In this document: positions 8,984 through 20,602 of the stretch, piece after piece
Layout of the letters: each line of letters opens with the position of its first letter
How positions within the stretch are numbered: position 1 is the first letter of the stretch
Source: Oceanipulchritudo coccoides
Lineage (GTDB): Bacteria > Verrucomicrobiota > Verrucomicrobiia > Opitutales > Oceanipulchritudinaceae
Direction: 5' to 3'
Length of the DNA: 64,000 nt
NCBI RefSeq assembly: GCF_010500615.1
Contig: NZ_JAAGNX010000003.1
Location: 682,001-746,000 of the forward strand
Notes under the pieces: generated by a model
Told to the model about the DNA's origin: nothing
The model's input: the letters and a program-made list of their open reading frames with translations, nothing else
Databases searched by the model: none
Program-made: the position numbers and the translations under genes

Positions 8984-9811
8984 CTAGCTGGCGCTTCCAA
9001 GGACCCGGTTTAATTTTCCTGAAACAAATCCTTCAGGATCAATTTCGATCTGCCCAAATCCGATTTTCCTGAAGGCTTGTTGCGTCTCTGCTTCAAGCGA
9101 CTTCAGGCGACTGATCTCTTCCGGTGGAACTTCGATCCGCGCGGCTTCGCCGAAGTGCCGGACACGGCAAACAGGAAAGCCAGCACTGAGAAGATGCGCT
9201 TCCCCTTTCTCAATCTGGCGCAACTTCTCGAAGGTCACTTCCTCACCGTAGGGAACACGTGAGGCAAGGCAGGGACTGGCCGGTTTGTCCCAACATTCCA
9301 GACCGAAGTGTGAGGCCAGGTTGCGGACCCCTTCCTTGTCGATTCCGCACTCGCCCAGCGGTGCGCGTACTTCAAATTCCTTTGCCGCCTGCAATCCCGG
9401 ACGATAGTCCCCGAGGTCGTCCGTATTCTGTCCATTCATCACCTGCCAACCCGGGAAGCGCTCCCGAAAGTTGTCCAGCTCGGTATAGAGCGTATGCTTG
9501 CAGTAGTAGCACCGGTTGTTCGGATTGCTGGTGTAATTCGGATTCTCCATCTCACGGGTGACGATCACCTCGATCGGGATACCGTGTTTCCGGGCAAATT
9601 GCCGCGCTCCGTCCAGCTCGGACATTTTCAGGCTGGGCGAAGCGGAGATCACCGCAAGGCACCGGTCTTTTCCCAGGAAATGAAGGGCCAGAAAGGCGAC
9701 GAGGGAGCTGTCCACCCCGCCGGAAAAAGCGACAAGGGCCCCTTGGGACTTGGAAAACCAGTCCTCCAGCATTTTTAAATGCTTTTGCAGGGATGTCATC
9801 GAGGGAGCCAT
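8984..9811 (-). CDS. larE: LarE, ATP-dependent sulfur-insertion enzyme for the nickel-pincer cofactor
   Basis: 275 residues. The PP-loop SGGVDSS (residues 30-36) activates the carboxylates of the pyridinium precursor by adenylylation. The conserved NRCYYCK segment follows at 100-106, and PCLASRVPYG at 180-189 holds Cys181, equivalent to the sacrificial sulfur donor of lactobacillar LarE. I see no additional cysteine next to this site that would mark the [4Fe-4S] version, so the sacrificial mechanism is more likely. Two ATGs (9811 or 9799) are possible. It is divergent from the transporter-larC-larB genes, with a shared 148-bp promoter gap. Confidence 0.92.
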   Translation of the reverse strand: MAPSMTSLQKHLKMLEDWFSKSQGALVAFSGGVDSSLVAFLALHFLGKDRCLAVISASPSLKMSELDGARQFARKHGIPIEVIVTREMENPNYTSNPNNRCYYCKHTLYTELDNFRERFPGWQVMNGQNTDDLGDYRPGLQAAKEFEVRAPLGECGIDKEGVRNLASHFGLECWDKPASPCLASRVPYGEEVTFEKLRQIEKGEAHLLSAGFPVCRVRHFGEAARIEVPPEEISRLKSLEAETQQAFRKIGFGQIEIDPEGFVSGKLNRVLGSAS

Positions 9812-9959
9812 AACTACAGATTGAATAGAGGCAATCGCTTGTCAACCACTGCCGCGAGAGTGACTTTGGCATACAACTAATACAACTTTGTCAGGCCCTG
9901 GACTCCCTCCGACCCGCTTTTGATTTGCACGATTACGGGACTGCCACAATATTCCATGC

Positions 9960-10685
9960 ATGATCCCGACCGACCCAGGCACATCAGCCCTGCTCCTCAC
10001 CGCATGCGTAATCGGCATCACGCATACCCTGATGGGCCCGGATCATTATCTGCCATTTGTCGCGCTCGGGAAAGCTCGAGACTGGAGTACAAGGCGAATC
10101 TTGACAGTAACCCTTTTGTGTGGAATCGGACACGTTGCCGGATCCATCCTCCTCGGTGCAATTGGATTGGCGGCTGGCTGGAGCCTTGGCGGGCTTGAGG
10201 CCATTGAAGCTGTCCGGGGTGAGCTCGCTGCATGGCTTTTAATCATCCTCGGCTTGCTTTACCTGATCTGGGCAACACGAAACCTGTCCCGGTCAAAACC
10301 ACACGAACACTGGCACGGGCATGCGGACGGCGAAGTGCACTCCCACGAGCATACGCACCACGGAGCGCATGCGCATCCGCATGAGGCAGGACAAGGGGTA
10401 CGCAGTTCCACAACCGCGTGGAGCCTGTTCATTATTTTTGTCTTTGGGCCCTGTGAAGCATTCATTCCCCTGCTGCTCTTTCCCGCCTTTCAACAAAATG
10501 GCCAACTGGCAGTGGCAACAACGCTTGTCTTTGCTGTCTCGACAGTTGCCACCATGATCGGCACCGTTTTCCTCCTCTCAAAGGGTGTTCAAATGGTCGC
10601 CCTGAAACCACTTGCACGCTACGGGCATGTTATGGCGGGACTTGTCATCCTTGGATGTGGCACGGCAATCCATCTGGGCCTGTAA
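9960..10685 (+). CDS. Histidine-rich NicO/UreH-like membrane transporter, probable nickel transporter
   Basis: 241 residues with about six membrane helices. The first helix contains ITHTLMGPDHYLPF, the H-x(5)-DH signature of NicO/UreH-type nickel and cobalt transporters. Between helices 3 and 4 lies a loop of roughly 30 residues with more than ten histidines (HEHWHGHADGEVHSHEH), a likely metal-collecting segment. It is 22 bp upstream of larC, so nickel supply for the Lar cofactor is the simplest role; the neighbouring NiSOD would also need nickel. Direction of transport cannot be read from sequence. Confidence 0.8.
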   Translation: MIPTDPGTSALLLTACVIGITHTLMGPDHYLPFVALGKARDWSTRRILTVTLLCGIGHVAGSILLGAIGLAAGWSLGGLEAIEAVRGELAAWLLIILGLLYLIWATRNLSRSKPHEHWHGHADGEVHSHEHTHHGAHAHPHEAGQGVRSSTTAWSLFIIFVFGPCEAFIPLLLFPAFQQNGQLAVATTLVFAVSTVATMIGTVFLLSKGVQMVALKPLARYGHVMAGLVILGCGTAIHLGL

Positions 10686-10707
10686 TTGTTTCTCACTACA
10701 CTGACTT

Positions 10708-11880
10708 ATGAAGGTATTGCACTACAATTGTCCGGCTGGAATCTGTGGCGACATGCACCTCGGAGCAATGATCGATCTTGGGGTTGATCCAAAGGCACTC
10801 GTTGATGAATTAAACAAACTCGGCCTTGAGGGCTGGGAGATCAACTTTCACAAGGACCAGCGCAAAGGCATCAGCGGCACTCGTTGTGATGTCAATTACA
10901 AGGACGAACACCATCACCGCACCTTCGCGGATATCCGTGACATCATTGAAAGCTCCTCACTGGACAGTGCGGTAAAGGACGATGCCATCCAGGTCTTTCG
11001 CGTCCTCGCGGAGGCAGAGGGAGCAGTTCACGGGAAACCGGCTGATAAGATCCACTTTCACGAAGTCGGCGCGGTGGATTCCATCCTCGACATTGTCGGG
11101 GCGGCCGTTTGCTGGAATCTGCTTGGTGTGGAAAAGATTTCAGCATCCACCATCGAACTGGGCTCCGGGACCGTCCAGTGCGCGCACGGAAAAATGCCGG
11201 TCCCTGCGCCTGCCACCGCCAAGCTGGTCGCGGAATTTCCGGTAAGCCTTGGAGGCACTGCCAAGGAAGCAACCACCCCGACCGGGGCCGCCCTCCTCGC
11301 GGGCAAAGGCTGCGTGTTTGGCGAGGCACTCAACGGGCGCTCCGTCGCCAACGGGATCGGGATAGGTCAACGCGATGATCCGTCAGTGGCAAATGTCCTT
11401 TATGTCACCATGCTGGAAACCGATACAGATTCTGATTCGGGCAATGAGCAAATCATTGAGCTGGCGACCAATCTGGACGACATGACGCCCGAGCATATCG
11501 CCTTCCTGGCTGAGTTGATCATGGAAGCCGGGGCACTGGATGTCTGGCAAACACCGGCCACCTTCAAAAAGGGCCGGATGGGGTGCGTCCTCACGGTTCT
11601 CGCCGACCCCGGAAAGCGGAAAGAGCTCACTGCCCTGATATTCAAGCACAGCACGACGCTGGGCATTCGCTGGAGGGAATGGAACCGCAACAGCCTGAAC
11701 CGTGAATCACGGGAAGTGAAAACTCCCCTGGGAACAGTGAGCGAAAAAATCGCTACACTCAAGGGTGGAACAACCCGCTCCAAAGTTGAATTTGATGATT
11801 TGGCCAAGCTGGCCCGTGAAAACAATCTCTCCCTCGCGGAGATAGAAACCCTTATTCGTAATCAAGATGTCGACAGTTAA
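10708..11880 (+). CDS. larC: LarC, nickel-inserting cyclometallase of the nickel-pincer cofactor
   Basis: 390 residues in one uninterrupted frame. Landmarks are the N-terminal YNCPAGICGDMHLGAMIDLG, the HFHEVGAVDSILDIVGA motif, the TPTGAALLA segment and the C-terminal ATNLDDMTPEH region. LarC inserts Ni into the dithiodicarboxylate pyridinium mononucleotide in a CTP-dependent step. In Lactiplantibacillus the two halves are joined by programmed frameshifting; here they are simply fused. It overlaps larB by 14 nt. Confidence 0.94.
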   Translation: MKVLHYNCPAGICGDMHLGAMIDLGVDPKALVDELNKLGLEGWEINFHKDQRKGISGTRCDVNYKDEHHHRTFADIRDIIESSSLDSAVKDDAIQVFRVLAEAEGAVHGKPADKIHFHEVGAVDSILDIVGAAVCWNLLGVEKISASTIELGSGTVQCAHGKMPVPAPATAKLVAEFPVSLGGTAKEATTPTGAALLAGKGCVFGEALNGRSVANGIGIGQRDDPSVANVLYVTMLETDTDSDSGNEQIIELATNLDDMTPEHIAFLAELIMEAGALDVWQTPATFKKGRMGCVLTVLADPGKRKELTALIFKHSTTLGIRWREWNRNSLNRESREVKTPLGTVSEKIATLKGGTTRSKVEFDDLAKLARENNLSLAEIETLIRNQDVDS

Positions 11881-12610
11881 TACAATTCTACAGGCGGTCA
11901 AAGACGGCCAATTGGATCCCGCGGCTGCGGAAGAGCAGCTTCGTGGAAAACTCTTTCACGATCTGGGCCACTCCCGTGTAGACCACGATCGATTGGACCG
12001 CAACGGCGCTGCGGAGGTTATTTTCGGACAGGGGAAAACTGTTGATCAACTGCGGGACATAATGAACAGCCTCAGCCAGCATGGTCAGGATATTCTGGTG
12101 AGTCGCTTGACCGAAGAAAAAGCCGAGCCCCTGGTGAAGGAATTTCCCGGGTCGGTGTACCATGAGACGGCGAGGATTCTTACACTCCAGCACACCAAGC
12201 CCGAACTCACAAAGACCTTTATTTGTATTGCCTGTGCAGGTACGTCCGACGTGCCAGTCGCCGAAGAGGCACGGATCACAGCTGAGTTCTATGGCAATTC
12301 GGTCAAACCAATTTACGATGCGGGCGTTGCGGGTCTTCACCGGATCCTCGCGGAAACGGAAGTCCTACGACAGGCCCGCGTTGTCATTGCCGTTGCCGGC
12401 ATGGAAGGCGCCTTGCCAAGTGTCGTTGCCGGATTGGTGAAGGCACCAGTTATTGCAGTCCCTACAAGCGTTGGCTACGGGGCCAGTTTCGGTGGTGCCA
12501 CAGCCCTTCTGGCAATGCTGAATTCCTGTGCCTCCGGCCTCAGCGTCGTCAATATCGACAACGGCTTCGGGGCCGGGTATCTGGCCAGCATGATCAACAA
12601 GATCGCCTGA
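11867..12610 (+). CDS. larB: LarB, nicotinate adenine dinucleotide carboxylase/hydrolase of the nickel-pincer pathway
   Basis: 247 residues. The C-terminal two thirds is PurE-like, with CAGTSDVPVAEEA and GMEGALPSVVAGL and a glycine-rich PTSVGYGASFGG near the end. LarB carboxylates and hydrolyses nicotinic acid adenine dinucleotide to give the pyridinium dicarboxylate mononucleotide used by LarE. It is coupled to larC by overlap. The lactate racemase larA, the usual client, is not in the window. Confidence 0.93.
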   Translation: MSTVNTILQAVKDGQLDPAAAEEQLRGKLFHDLGHSRVDHDRLDRNGAAEVIFGQGKTVDQLRDIMNSLSQHGQDILVSRLTEEKAEPLVKEFPGSVYHETARILTLQHTKPELTKTFICIACAGTSDVPVAEEARITAEFYGNSVKPIYDAGVAGLHRILAETEVLRQARVVIAVAGMEGALPSVVAGLVKAPVIAVPTSVGYGASFGGATALLAMLNSCASGLSVVNIDNGFGAGYLASMINKIA

Positions 12611-12631
12611 AGGAGCCCTGAATTTTCTTTA

Positions 12632-14836
12632 TTATTTCTTCGGTCCCAACAGGCCGGGAAGCAACTGTGAACCTGATTCCATAAGCAGGTTGATCAGCAG
12701 GGATTCCGGCTGGGCGAGCGAGCCCCGCAGTGGAAGCGGAGGGCCCGGGAAATAGCCCAAATCGTCCGGCTGATCTGACTTAAGTTGGTTTCCAGTCCTA
12801 AGCGCTTCCGCAAGCTTTCCCTTGGCAAAGAGATTGAAGCGCAAATCCATGGGGAGTTGCATCAAGGATGCGCCTTCCCGGTATTGCAGAATTCCCTCCC
12901 CGCGAATACGTGTCTCCCGGCTTACCAGATCCAACTCCCGGAGAAAGAGATTCAAGTTGTCTTCACGTCCAAAATGAAAACTCATTTGAGTAAAGGGGAT
13001 TTCCTTCAGCTGATCAATGACCTCCTGGACCCAGCCCACCTTGTTGCTGCTTCCCCCGAGGGCTCCCAGCAGCCCGGAGATTCCAGTAGCAAGGGATGTT
13101 TTCTCGCCCAATGGACGAAATATTCCGCGGCTTGCGGAGCGAAGAATAAAATCTCCTGTCAGCTGATCTGCAAGAAAAGCGAGATTGGGGGCGCTTGATT
13201 GAAAGGTTCCCTTGGCGTCGAAGATTCCCTCAAGAATCACTGGACGCCTGCTGTTTGGAGCCTTCAAAAAAGGCGTTACATCCAAACCCTCTACCTTGAG
13301 GGCACCATTCAGGGCATACGGACGGGCAGGAGTAACAGGATTAAAACTCACAGTGGCAATTGCCTCCAATGGGGTTTGTCCAGTACGCCCGCCAAGTTGC
13401 ATTTGAACGGACTTGCCGGCATCAATTGTCAGCGTCGAGACCATGTCCTCAAAGGAACTCTCCCCGATATGAAGGCGCTTGATCCGAACTGTCGCCTTGC
13501 CCTCGAAATTTGACCAAGGGGCAGTCGTATCCGCTGTCGTGTCGCGGGGCTCGGATGGTGCGGATTCCACACTGACGAATGATGCCTTCAGAGGCTCCCA
13601 TTCTTCCGGATTCAACTCATCCAAATCGACCGTACAGTCAAAGCTCTGACGACCCTCACTCCCCGGCACAAAGTCGGCGGCAATTGTTCCGGTGGTCACT
13701 GTCTCTGGACCAACCAGGCGCAACTTGCTCCTCAGCTCGAGGGTTTCGGTGGTCATGCGGGCAACAAGGGCGGGCTCGATCTGCAAGGAAAGTGTCCGGC
13801 CGACATAATTGGCTGGGCGCAAATCCCGCACTTCAAGAAAACCATTTAACGTCGCCTCCTGCCCCTCAACAAATTGACCGCTCAAGCGGCAATCTAATTT
13901 ACCGCTGTCCAAGGGCTGAGGGATGGGGACAATCGAGAGTCCGGACACGAGGGCGAGATCGGAAGTCAATTCAGCCGAATAGGCAACCAACCATGCATCT
14001 TCACCCGGGCGGGTTCCATTCGCTTTCAAATTCCCTTCAATGAGTTTTGTGCTTCCTTTACTCAGCTGCAGGGACTGCACCACTGCGGAAAACTCGGTTG
14101 AGTTGCCTGTGAATCGCGGTTCCATGCTTGCTTCCAGCCATTCGGTTGCCCGCTTCTCGAGCAGCCGAGCATTCAACTGCCCTTCGACTCGATCAAATAT
14201 ACCAGCTTCGCTCTGGTTCAGTGCGCCTGTCATGCGGAGCTCGGCTAATTGGAAGGCCGCCTCCGGACCGATCCCCTTGACATCAACATCCAAGCCCATT
14301 GCACCCGCATTGCCGGGACGAATGTTGTCCATCTTCAGGTTAAAACTCACTTCAAGGTCATTCGGCAAACTGACAAGGCCCTCGAGGCGCACCAGACCAA
14401 TATCAACCGGAATTCCGCCAGCCGTGGTGCCGGGCGATTTTGTCCCTCTCGGAACAGTCTCGGCTTGAGGTGCCCCCAACCCGTTCAAGAGGGAGTTGCC
14501 ACTGTCTGCCGCTACATCGAGATGAAATCCTTCCATCCGCAGCGAGTCGAGTTTGAGCCCTCCCCCGAAGAGTCCACCCAGGGAATACTTCGCATCCAAG
14601 GAGGCGAGATTCAGGCTTTCCGGGCCCGCGACAATCTTCAAACCGTGGATTTGCGCGCTTGAGAGGCGGATCTTCACTGTGTCCACCGAAGCGACAACCC
14701 CGGGCCGCGCCTCGAGAGTCTTGAGAAGAAGACTCTTTTGCAATCCCGGGCTATAAAGCAGAAGGAGTGCGAAACCAAGAAATACCACCACCGTCAGCGA
14801 GACAATGGCCAAAAGAATTTTTAAAAGAAGATTCAT
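12632..14836 (-). CDS. AsmA-like envelope protein
   Basis: 734 residues. One N-terminal membrane helix (MNLLLKILLAIVSLTVVVFLGFALLL is its region) is followed by a long repetitive beta-rich body with the GLQKSLL, VRLEGL and LRMEGFHLDV patterns typical of AsmA/DUF748-type proteins, and a C-terminal AsmA_2-like segment (ITGEGILQYREG-like, GSLAQPE). Family members form lipid-conducting bridges or help outer-membrane assembly. This one lacks a clear lipid-transfer assignment. Its start overlaps the stop of the DUF423 gene as ATGA. Confidence 0.72.
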   Translation of the reverse strand: MNLLLKILLAIVSLTVVVFLGFALLLLYSPGLQKSLLLKTLEARPGVVASVDTVKIRLSSAQIHGLKIVAGPESLNLASLDAKYSLGGLFGGGLKLDSLRMEGFHLDVAADSGNSLLNGLGAPQAETVPRGTKSPGTTAGGIPVDIGLVRLEGLVSLPNDLEVSFNLKMDNIRPGNAGAMGLDVDVKGIGPEAAFQLAELRMTGALNQSEAGIFDRVEGQLNARLLEKRATEWLEASMEPRFTGNSTEFSAVVQSLQLSKGSTKLIEGNLKANGTRPGEDAWLVAYSAELTSDLALVSGLSIVPIPQPLDSGKLDCRLSGQFVEGQEATLNGFLEVRDLRPANYVGRTLSLQIEPALVARMTTETLELRSKLRLVGPETVTTGTIAADFVPGSEGRQSFDCTVDLDELNPEEWEPLKASFVSVESAPSEPRDTTADTTAPWSNFEGKATVRIKRLHIGESSFEDMVSTLTIDAGKSVQMQLGGRTGQTPLEAIATVSFNPVTPARPYALNGALKVEGLDVTPFLKAPNSRRPVILEGIFDAKGTFQSSAPNLAFLADQLTGDFILRSASRGIFRPLGEKTSLATGISGLLGALGGSSNKVGWVQEVIDQLKEIPFTQMSFHFGREDNLNLFLRELDLVSRETRIRGEGILQYREGASLMQLPMDLRFNLFAKGKLAEALRTGNQLKSDQPDDLGYFPGPPLPLRGSLAQPESLLINLLMESGSQLLPGLLGPKK

Positions 14837-15201
14837 GATGCGGATTGTTTAGTGAATGCAAGACTGACCCATCCAGCGATCAGGAGTACCCCGCCAATGG
14901 GGGTAATCGCTCCCAGCCAGCCGATTTGAGTCAGGGAGAGAAGATACAGGCTACCGGAAAAAATACAGACTCCCGAAAAAAAGCCCAACCAGGGCAAAGG
15001 TCGCCAATCTGTACGGAGAACAAGAACCAGCATGACGACAACATGCAGAAGATGATAAAAGGCTGCCGTCTTCCAAGTCTCCAGACGGCCAGACTCCAGC
15101 AAATGACTTTCCAGCCCATGTGCCCCGAAGGCCCCAAGGGCAATTCCAAGAGCGCCAGTTAGAGCCGTGATCCTGAGGGCGAGTTGTTTGTCCATGTCCA
15201 T
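14833..15201 (-). CDS. DUF423 (YgdD) inner-membrane protein
   Basis: 122 residues with four predicted membrane helices. The family hallmark is visible: LGAFGAHGLE after helix 1 and a WKTAAFYHLLH segment before helix 2, then FSGSLYLL and ITPIGGVLLIAGW. The molecular role of DUF423 proteins is not known. Upstream partner of the AsmA-like gene, with which it is translationally coupled. Confidence 0.88.
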   Translation of the reverse strand: MDMDKQLALRITALTGALGIALGAFGAHGLESHLLESGRLETWKTAAFYHLLHVVVMLVLVLRTDWRPLPWLGFFSGVCIFSGSLYLLSLTQIGWLGAITPIGGVLLIAGWVSLAFTKQSAS

Positions 15202-15298
15202 GTTTACGAGTCATCCCAGTTAAACCCATCAACTATCGGATGGCAACTCCTGCTTTTGCATTGTCATTGCCCATGGGACAGGTGAATTTGAAGCATCC

Positions 15299-15682
15299 AT
15301 GAAAAAGTCCACCAAGGTCGTCCTGTTTTCCCTGCTTGTCTTTCCGGGAACAGGACATTTCCTTTTGCGGCTCTGGTCGTGGGGAATCCTGTTCATGGTC
15401 GGGACGCTGATCCCGGTTATCTTTGTAGTGAAATATGCCTACAATCGGGCCAACAGCATCATGGATCGGATCATCAGCGGCGAAGTACCGCTGGATCCAG
15501 CGGCTATTCAAGTCCTGATCTATGAAAAGCCGACCGGGGACGACGCATTGCTACTTGGGATTGCCCATGTCGTCCTGCTCGTCTGCTGGATTGGTTCAGT
15601 GGCTCATTCCTATGTGAAGGCTGAGGCGGGCGGTACGCAAAATGCCCCACCTTTGCTGGATGAGAAAGTCACAGGCAACTGA
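15299..15682 (+). CDS. Small three-helix membrane protein of unknown function
   Basis: 127 residues. The N-terminal helix contains FPGTGHFLLRLWSWG, reminiscent of the P-G-x-G-x-x-Y/F-x-G-x-x-x-x-G pattern of TM2-like small membrane proteins. A second hydrophobic segment (GILFMVGTLIPVIFVV) and a third near residue 92 follow, separated by a soluble loop of about 40 residues. I do not recognise a family with certainty. It stands alone between two leftward genes and ends one base before the next stop. Confidence 0.6.
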   Translation: MKKSTKVVLFSLLVFPGTGHFLLRLWSWGILFMVGTLIPVIFVVKYAYNRANSIMDRIISGEVPLDPAAIQVLIYEKPTGDDALLLGIAHVVLLVCWIGSVAHSYVKAEAGGTQNAPPLLDEKVTGN

Positions 15683-15683
15683 A

Positions 15684-16358
15684 TCAGGCACGGTCCGCTA
15701 TATATAGCGTGTATGCGGGTCGCTTGGCACCGGCATGCACCTTGGCCGGAACAGCCTGCACGGAAAATTCCTGACGGGTCAGCCTCTCTTCAAAGGCTTT
15801 GTCCTGACTCGCTGACCAAAGCACTGCCCTGCCCTTGCGCTTCAATGCCCTGCGAATCGAGTGAGTGCCAGATGGTGAGTAAAGGGAGGCATTCGCCTTG
15901 ACCACCATGGCCACGGGGCCGTTATCCACATCAAGAAGGATGACATCGTAAGTACCTGGATTCGCGCTGCGGATCACTCCCCCCACATCCTCGGTTCTCA
16001 CCTCGACCCGCGGGTCTTCCAGCAACGACCCGTTTAAATCTTTCAGGAATTCACGATTCCAGGAAACCACATCGGGAAACAACTCAACCACTTCGATAAT
16101 TGCCTTGCTGGAAACCGATCTCAGGACGCTTTGGAGCGTAAACCCAAGGCCAAGGCCTCCGATCAGGATCCGGGGAGCTCCATCTTTATCCAGATGTTCC
16201 ACGCCCAATTCCCCCATCAGTGTCTCTGAGGCAGTTGCCCGGGAATGCATCAGTTCCTGACCGTTCAGGCTCATGGACCAGGCGCCATCATGCTCATAGA
16301 GAGCAAGTGTCCCTCCATCGGGTGTCGTGGCGGCGGCGAGCTTGATACGTGGTTTCAT
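15684..16358 (-). CDS. Spermidine synthase-like SAM-dependent methyltransferase fold protein
   Basis: 224 residues. It shows the spermidine-synthase order: an N-terminal beta region with the MSLNGQELMHSR hairpin, ILIGGLGLGFTLQ as nucleotide-binding loop, an acidic strand end VVELFPDVVSWN, and YDVILLDVDNGP where polyamine synthases carry D-(x)n-D. The usual gatekeeper GGGDG is replaced by GGLGLG, which argues against true spermidine synthase. Substrate unknown; cytoplasmic. Confidence 0.75.
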   Translation of the reverse strand: MKPRIKLAAATTPDGGTLALYEHDGAWSMSLNGQELMHSRATASETLMGELGVEHLDKDGAPRILIGGLGLGFTLQSVLRSVSSKAIIEVVELFPDVVSWNREFLKDLNGSLLEDPRVEVRTEDVGGVIRSANPGTYDVILLDVDNGPVAMVVKANASLYSPSGTHSIRRALKRKGRAVLWSASQDKAFEERLTRQEFSVQAVPAKVHAGAKRPAYTLYIADRA

Positions 16359-16449
16359 ACCGGCAGGTGCTCAGCAAAGAGCGATGCTGACAACCTTAAT
16401 CGTTATCAGTGAAAAGTGTGGATCCGGAATCGAAAGGGGCGCGAGCGAC

Positions 16450-19153
<2,704 letters not shown>

Positions 19154-19212
19154 TCAACCCTTGTCAGCAATGAAAAGGCCGCCGAAATCCGCATAGACCG
19201 GAAATTGCGTCG

Positions 19213-20373
19213 CTAAAGCACGGGAGGCTCGATAATATCTGCGATCCGCTTGAAAACGACCTCGAACGAATCCATGCCATCCACTTTAAAAACCTCGTGC
19301 AGCTGGTTGTATTTCTCAATCACCGGGACGGTCTTGGTTTCATGCTCCTGCAAGCGCTTGACGATCTTCGCCGTGCTGCTGTCGTAGGGCATGCAGCGGT
19401 CCGTCTTGCTGCGCTCATCCAATCGCCGGATCAGCTCCAAGGTGGGCACTTCAATCTCAATAACCTTTGAGATGGTCGCATCATGCTTCCGCAGGAGACC
19501 TTCCAGAATGTACGACTGTACGAGCGTACGCGGGAACCCTTTAAAGATGAATCCCCTCACGCCCTTGGAATTCTCGAGCCGTTGCTCAATCAGCGGGACG
19601 ACAATCTCATCCGTGACCAGCTTGCCGCTCTCGTAGAGCGCTTCAATTTTCTTGCCCAGTTCCGTTCCTTCCCGGATCTCCTTCTCAAGCATCGGTCCTG
19701 TGGCCACATACTCGAGGCCGAAGTGCTCGGCCAAGGCTCGCCCCTGTGATCCGCGTCCCGATCCGGGATGACCGAAAATGACCACATTGAACAAGCGCTT
19801 ACGCTGTTCCTTACGCACAATTTCAAGGACGTCGCGATTTACTTCCTCAACCGAGCGGGAGGCATCCACTTGATAGCGAACACCCTTGTCCTTGTAAAAC
19901 TGCAGGACCGGCAGGGTCTTCTCATGATATTCCTTCAGCCGGTTCCGGATGACGGCCTCATTGTCATCGCTTCGGCCGGATGTCTTGCCCCGGTTGACCA
20001 GACGTTCGATGGAAATCTTTTCCGAAACTTCAAGGTCAATCAGGCAAGTGAGGGAGGTGTTGAGCTTGATCATCAGCCCCTCGAGAATGTATGCCTGAAT
20101 CGTTGTTCGCGGAAAGCCGTCGAAAAGGAATCCGTCTGCCTGCGAATTCTCCGCAATTGTCTTCTCGATGATCTGCACGATGATCTCGTCCGGCACCAAC
20201 CCGCCCGAAGCGATGATCTCACGTGCCTGCTCTCCAAGCGCCGTTCCCTCAGTCAATTCCTTGCGCAGGAGTTCGCCTGTCGAGATATAGGTCAGATTGT
20301 ACTTCTCAATCAGAAATTCAGACTGTGTGCCTTTACCGGCACCAGGAGGTCCAAAAAGGGCGATATTTAACAT
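19213..20373 (-). CDS. Tandem double-domain adenylate kinase-like protein
   Basis: 386 residues made of two nucleoside monophosphate kinase domains. Domain 1 (1-190) has an intact P-loop GPPGAGKGT with Lys14 and the NMP-site DGFPRT. Domain 2 (195-386) repeats the fold but its P-loop reads GHPGSGRGS, with Arg207 for the essential lysine, and KGFPRT at the second motif. Domain 1 therefore probably interconverts ATP + AMP and 2 ADP while domain 2 may be structural or regulatory. Neither half carries the zinc-type LID cysteines. The usual bacterial enzyme is one domain of about 215 residues. Confidence 0.88.
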   Translation of the reverse strand: MLNIALFGPPGAGKGTQSEFLIEKYNLTYISTGELLRKELTEGTALGEQAREIIASGGLVPDEIIVQIIEKTIAENSQADGFLFDGFPRTTIQAYILEGLMIKLNTSLTCLIDLEVSEKISIERLVNRGKTSGRSDDNEAVIRNRLKEYHEKTLPVLQFYKDKGVRYQVDASRSVEEVNRDVLEIVRKEQRKRLFNVVIFGHPGSGRGSQGRALAEHFGLEYVATGPMLEKEIREGTELGKKIEALYESGKLVTDEIVVPLIEQRLENSKGVRGFIFKGFPRTLVQSYILEGLLRKHDATISKVIEIEVPTLELIRRLDERSKTDRCMPYDSSTAKIVKRLQEHETKTVPVIEKYNQLHEVFKVDGMDSFEVVFKRIADIIEPPVL

Positions 20374-20396
20374 GTGGAGTATCGTTGTTTGTTTGA

Positions 20397-20402
20397 ATTA
20401 TA
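20397..20402 (-). promoter_or_regulatory. Candidate -10 element upstream of the adenylate kinase gene
   Basis: On the minus strand the sequence TATAAT occurs 24 bp before the ATG at 20373. No good -35 is seen 16-18 bp further upstream (AATTTC at 17), so this is a partial promoter match. Confidence 0.35.
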
Positions 20403-20602
20403 GATGGCTTGGTCCATTAGAAATTGCCAGCATCAAGCGTTTACAACTCCCTTTCAAGAGCAGATTGGGCTCATTTTGAATTGGAATTCGCCCGATTTGG
20501 TCATGTTAAGGAAATGCAACTCCCGGGCCGACCCACTCCCGTCCGCAAAAAAACGCTCTGGATTTGCCATGCATTCCAAATGAACTAGCTTTCGAACGCC
20601 AA

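Noticed and set aside
8979-8995. AGCGCC/GGCGCT hairpin between the AKR gene and larE
   Set aside because: Short stem that covers the larE stop codon and has no T run on either strand; not convincing as a terminator.
10708-11880. Programmed frameshift expected in larC
   Set aside because: The gene is one continuous frame with both LarC halves, so no frameshift is needed.
15233-15511. 92-residue leftward frame across the start of the small membrane protein gene
   Set aside because: No recognisable features; the forward frame has clear membrane helices.
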